From contig NZ_ALXE01000044.1 in NCBI RefSeq assembly GCF_000295955.2, positions 54,290-118,289 on the forward strand: a stretch of 64,000 nt of DNA, read 5' to 3'. The translations under genes and the position numbers were made by a program. This document shows, one piece after another, positions 61,454-64,000 of this stretch. The DNA comes from Pantoea sp. A4 (GTDB lineage Bacteria > Pseudomonadota > Gammaproteobacteria > Enterobacterales > Enterobacteriaceae). Under the pieces are notes generated by a model. The model saw only the letters and a list, made by a program, of their open reading frames with translations, was not told the origin of the DNA and searched no databases. The stretch's first letter is position 1. Every line of letters starts with the position of its first letter.

Positions 61454-62083
61454 TTATTTTTTATTCACCAGGAATTTAACCGCATTTGCATAATCCAGTT
61501 TGTAGTTTTCCATTGAACTGGTATCAAGACCGCCATTGTTAATCAGGTATTTACCGTTCACGTAGACGGCTGGCACACCCTGAATTTGGAAATCAGCTGC
61601 GGCTTTCTGCTGCTGAGCAACAAAAGCTTTAACCGCAAAACTGTTCCAGGCAGCGTCGTACGCTTCAGGTGTAATGCCTGCGGCTTTAACAAAGGTCGCT
61701 TTCAGGCTGGCTGGATCGGTAATTGTCTGCGTCTTTTGAATACCATCGAAGATGGCATCCGAAACTTTATCTTCAACACCTAACGCAACCGCTACAGCCC
61801 ATGCCTGTGAGACCGCTGGTGCAAAATCACCACCGAGGAAATCAACGTGATACTTCACATATTTGGTATTGGCTGGCAGTTCTTTTTTCACTTCTGCACT
61901 GACATGCCAGACGTGTTCAAACTGATAGCAGTGTGGGCAGAAGAAGGAGAAAAATTCCACAACTTCAGGCTGCCCAGCAACAGTTTGTTTAATCGCGCTA
62001 TACTGCTGGCCTTCGCTGTAAGGTGCTGCGGAAGCGCTAAAGGCAAGCACTAAACCAACCAGTGCCAAGAAAATCTTTTTCAT
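61454..62083 (-). CDS. dsbA: Thiol:disulfide interchange protein DsbA
   Basis: Periplasmic oxidase that introduces disulfide bonds. 209 residues from the ATG at 62083. Signal peptide MKKIFLALVGLVLAFSASA, then the thioredoxin-like domain with active site CPHC in FFSFFCPHCYQF and the cis-Pro loop GVPAVYVNGKY. Follows srkA by 26 bases on the same strand, so the two are probably co-transcribed, as in E. coli. Confidence 0.97.
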   Translation of the reverse strand: MKKIFLALVGLVLAFSASAAPYSEGQQYSAIKQTVAGQPEVVEFFSFFCPHCYQFEHVWHVSAEVKKELPANTKYVKYHVDFLGGDFAPAVSQAWAVAVALGVEDKVSDAIFDGIQKTQTITDPASLKATFVKAAGITPEAYDAAWNSFAVKAFVAQQQKAAADFQIQGVPAVYVNGKYLINNGGLDTSSMENYKLDYANAVKFLVNKK

Positions 62084-62109
62084 CTTAAGAAACTCTCCAT
62101 CTTTCTTCA

Positions 62110-63096
62110 TTAAAATTGCGGGACAAGCTGTAAAGGGGGCTCCTGTAACAGTCTTTCCTGCTCGGTAAAAAGTGCAATCTGCCTACGCCAGAAATCTTCA
62201 TCGTTCATCCACGGAAACGCACGTGGGAAAGCAGGATCCTGCCAACGACGAACTACCCAGGCCAGATAATAAACCATGCGCATAGCGCGTAAAGGCTCAA
62301 TCAGTGACAATTCATGAACATCGAAGTCGCGGAATTCACTGTAGGCCTCTAGCAGAATATCCCATTGGATCCGCTGTTCTTGTCTGTCACCGCTGACTAA
62401 CATCCAGAGATCCTGAATGGCAGGTCCGGTACGAGCATCATCCAGATCGACAAAAAGTGGCCCATCTCGCCACAGAATATTGCCGGGATGGCAGTCACCA
62501 TGTAAACGCAGTGGTTGCCAGTTGGTATGCCAGCACTGGTGTAGCGTTGTGCTCAATTTATCAACGGCCTGTAGCAGGTTATCCTTTAACGCTGCAGGGA
62601 CTAACTCGCTGCTCGCCAGGATTTTCTGTGGTTCGAGGATATATTCTTCCAGCCCTAGCGTCGGGCGAGTGGTGAAGGCGCTTTTCTGCCCGGTTTGGTG
62701 AATACGTCCAAGAAATCTGCCCACCCACTCCATGTGATCTTCGTTATCAGTTTCATACTGACGACCACCAAGGCTCGGGAAAACAGCAAAAAAGAATCCG
62801 CCATGGCTTTGCAATGACTGCCCATTAAGCATTAACGGCGCTGCGACAGGGATTTCATCTGCGTGTAAATCAAAAGCGAACTGATGCTCTTCTGCGATCT
62901 GATCGGCACTCCAGCGCTGAGGGCGATAAAACTTTGCCACGTAGCGGCGTTTATCATCGTCACTGAACTGATATACGCGATTTTCATAGCTGTTCAGGGC
63001 CGTCAAACCTGATTCAACTCTGATGCCGGTGTTCCAGAGCGCATCAAGGATGAGATCGGGATCCAGCGTCTGAAAATTAAATGCGGCTTCGCTCAT
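62110..63096 (-). CDS. srkA: Stress response kinase A (SrkA/YihE/RdoA)
   Basis: Cytosolic Ser/Thr kinase of the aminoglycoside-phosphotransferase fold, which counters MazF-linked death in E. coli. 328 residues, equal to E. coli, when started at the ATG at 63096 (AGGA five bases ahead). FHLHGDCHPGNILW-type catalytic loop (LRLHGDCHPGNILWRD) and VDLDDARTGPAIQDLW metal site are intact. Upstream of dsbA and divergent from mobA; the yihD gene that precedes it in E. coli is absent. Confidence 0.95.
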   Translation of the reverse strand: MSEAAFNFQTLDPDLILDALWNTGIRVESGLTALNSYENRVYQFSDDDKRRYVAKFYRPQRWSADQIAEEHQFAFDLHADEIPVAAPLMLNGQSLQSHGGFFFAVFPSLGGRQYETDNEDHMEWVGRFLGRIHQTGQKSAFTTRPTLGLEEYILEPQKILASSELVPAALKDNLLQAVDKLSTTLHQCWHTNWQPLRLHGDCHPGNILWRDGPLFVDLDDARTGPAIQDLWMLVSGDRQEQRIQWDILLEAYSEFRDFDVHELSLIEPLRAMRMVYYLAWVVRRWQDPAFPRAFPWMNDEDFWRRQIALFTEQERLLQEPPLQLVPQF

Positions 63097-63181
63097 TCTC
63101 ATTCCTGTTTGTATTGCCGTAGCTAAAACGCAAGAATACCATTTCTCCTCTCCTTCACGCAGCGGGCTATGATAAAACACG

Positions 63182-63799
63182 ATGACTAAAGCTTATTCAC
63201 TATATGGGCCACAGGGTATAACAGGCGTCATTTTGGCGGGTGGTCAGGGAAGCCGAATGGGTGGAGAAGATAAAGGGCTCGTCTCACTAAACGGGATGCC
63301 GCTTTATCAGCATGTGCTCGCCCGGATCAGGCCACAGGTGAGTGAGGTCCTCATTAGTGCTAATCGTAATCTTCCCTTATATGCCTCTTCGGGTTACCCA
63401 GTCGTTAGCGATTCTTTCCCTGACTTTGCCGGACCGCTTGCGGGCATTTTAAGCGCATTACAAGCCGCACGGAGTGAATGGGTGGCTTTTTGTTCCTGTG
63501 ATACTCCAGCTATTCCTCAGGATTATATTGCCCGCTTATGGGCTGCAAAAGGTTCGGCTACTGCGTTATGGGTGCGTACAACACAGCGCGATCATCCCAC
63601 ACTGGCTTTAATTCATCGATCCGTTGCAGCGGATCTTGAGGTCTTTTTGCATCACGGTGACAGGAAGTTGATGTTGTTTTTACAGCAGCAGAAGGGGCAT
63701 AGCGTGTTATTTGAGGATGATGAAAGCTGTTTTCGCAATATTAATACGGCAGAAGATCTACAACAAGCCGGGCAATTTCTACTAAATGATGGGCGATAA
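63182..63799 (+). CDS. mobA: Molybdenum cofactor guanylyltransferase MobA
   Basis: Attaches GMP to molybdopterin, giving the MGD cofactor of DMSO-reductase-family enzymes. 205 residues. GVILAGGQGSRMGGEDKGL holds the GTP-binding LAGG-x-RMGG-x-DK motif, DFAGPLAGI and CSCDTPAIP the metal site, and DHPTLALI follows. mobB does not follow: an rRNA operon end lies 150-200 bases downstream. Confidence 0.94.
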   Translation: MTKAYSLYGPQGITGVILAGGQGSRMGGEDKGLVSLNGMPLYQHVLARIRPQVSEVLISANRNLPLYASSGYPVVSDSFPDFAGPLAGILSALQAARSEWVAFCSCDTPAIPQDYIARLWAAKGSATALWVRTTQRDHPTLALIHRSVAADLEVFLHHGDRKLMLFLQQQKGHSVLFEDDESCFRNINTAEDLQQAGQFLLNDGR

Positions 63800-63951
63800 A
63801 GGCCGTTTTTTGCACGGTTTTCCATGTTTGCGGGCCGGTTTTTCCGATCCCGAACAGGCTGGGAGGTGGGTTTACGCTGTTATCCCCCCCTTTGCTGTAC
63901 TTTGCAGCTGGTTTATATCTCAGATACGGAGTTTTTATGTGCCGCAAACGC

Positions 63952-63977
63952 AAAAAACCCCTGTCTTTCGACAGGGG
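63952..63977 (-). terminator. rRNA operon terminator
   Basis: CCCCTGTC, TTTC loop, GACAGGGG; read leftward it is followed by six T. It lies 15 bases beyond the predicted 3' end of 5S rRNA. Confidence 0.9.
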
Positions 63978-63991
63978 TCTTCGCTTATTTG

Positions 63992-64000
63992 ATGCCTGGC
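63992..64000 (-). rRNA. rrf: 5S rRNA, last 9 bases only
   Basis: The window ends in ATGCCTGGC, the reverse complement of the GCCAGGCAT that ends enterobacterial 5S rRNA. With the terminator and the mobA neighbour (rrnA-mob in E. coli), this marks a leftward rRNA operon extending beyond the right edge. Confidence 0.8.

Noticed and set aside
63786..63992. Short forward frame after mobA, where mobB would be expected
   Set aside because: It lacks a P-loop and any MobB resemblance and runs through the rRNA operon terminator.

Overview
The window reads as a contiguous stretch of enterobacterial core chromosome. Nearly every gene has a close Escherichia coli counterpart (kbl-tdh, coaBC-dut-slmA, gmk-rpoZ-spoT-trmH-recG, glnA-glnL-glnG, polA, dsbA). 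Several features point away from E. coli and towards the Erwiniaceae (a Pantoea/Erwinia-like organism): a waaE gene and a Klebsiella/Serratia/Erwinia-style LPS inner-core cluster, no yihD, mobB, yihF or yihG around srkA-dsbA-polA, and a yicH-fabY junction joining blocks far apart in E. coli. The family assignment is inference. I see no insertion sequence, prophage, CRISPR array, tRNA gene or integron.

Layout. 1-14.9 kb: LPS core locus. waaL (cut by the window edge) faces a reverse-strand hldD-waaF-waaC-GT9 operon. kbl-tdh (threonine catabolism) follows, then more glycosyltransferases, then waaQ, a WabG-like GT4, waaA, waaE and coaD. 14.9-23.9 kb: housekeeping genes mutM, rpmG, rpmB, radC, coaBC, dut, slmA, pyrE with its attenuator, an intact rph, a NupC-type nucleoside transporter, a DUF3574 lipoprotein and yicC. 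24-31.4 kb: a looser section with long AT-rich gaps, carrying yjdM, mqo, lpxP, a lone outer-membrane efflux lipoprotein, a DSD1-family PLP enzyme and a small SRPBCC-like protein. 31.5-44.3 kb: yicG, ligB, gmk-rpoZ-spoT-trmH-recG, a lone GlnH-like binding protein, xanP behind a PurR-type box, and yicH. 44.3-50 kb: the coupled run yihX-yihY-dtd-fabY, an Ail/Lom outer-membrane protein and typA. 50-54.7 kb: nitrogen control (glnA with sigma-54 promoter and tandem NtrC sites, glnL with its own NtrC palindrome, glnG, and the 41-residue yshB). 54.7-64 kb: hemN, yihI, the sRNAs csrC and spf (Spot 42) flanking engB, then polA, dsbA, srkA, mobA and the 3' end of an rRNA operon (last bases of 5S rRNA) at the right edge.

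How the parts work together. The left third builds the LPS inner core (heptose epimerase, heptosyl- and Kdo-transferases, O-antigen ligase), and lpxP adds lipid A tailoring. The middle holds nucleotide metabolism (pyrE, dut, rph, gmk, xanP, the Nup transporter) and the stringent response (spoT, rpoZ). The right third carries global regulation: NtrB/NtrC with glutamine synthetase, CsrC (carbon storage), Spot 42 (catabolite control) and BipA. I did not find a convincing undescribed multi-gene system. The most useful second looks are the uncatalogued regulatory palindromes (dut-slmA, the orphan GlnH promoter, ail, mqo-lpxP), the glnA-glnL alternative hairpins, the possible small membrane ORF upstream of hemN, and the csrC/spf sRNAs.
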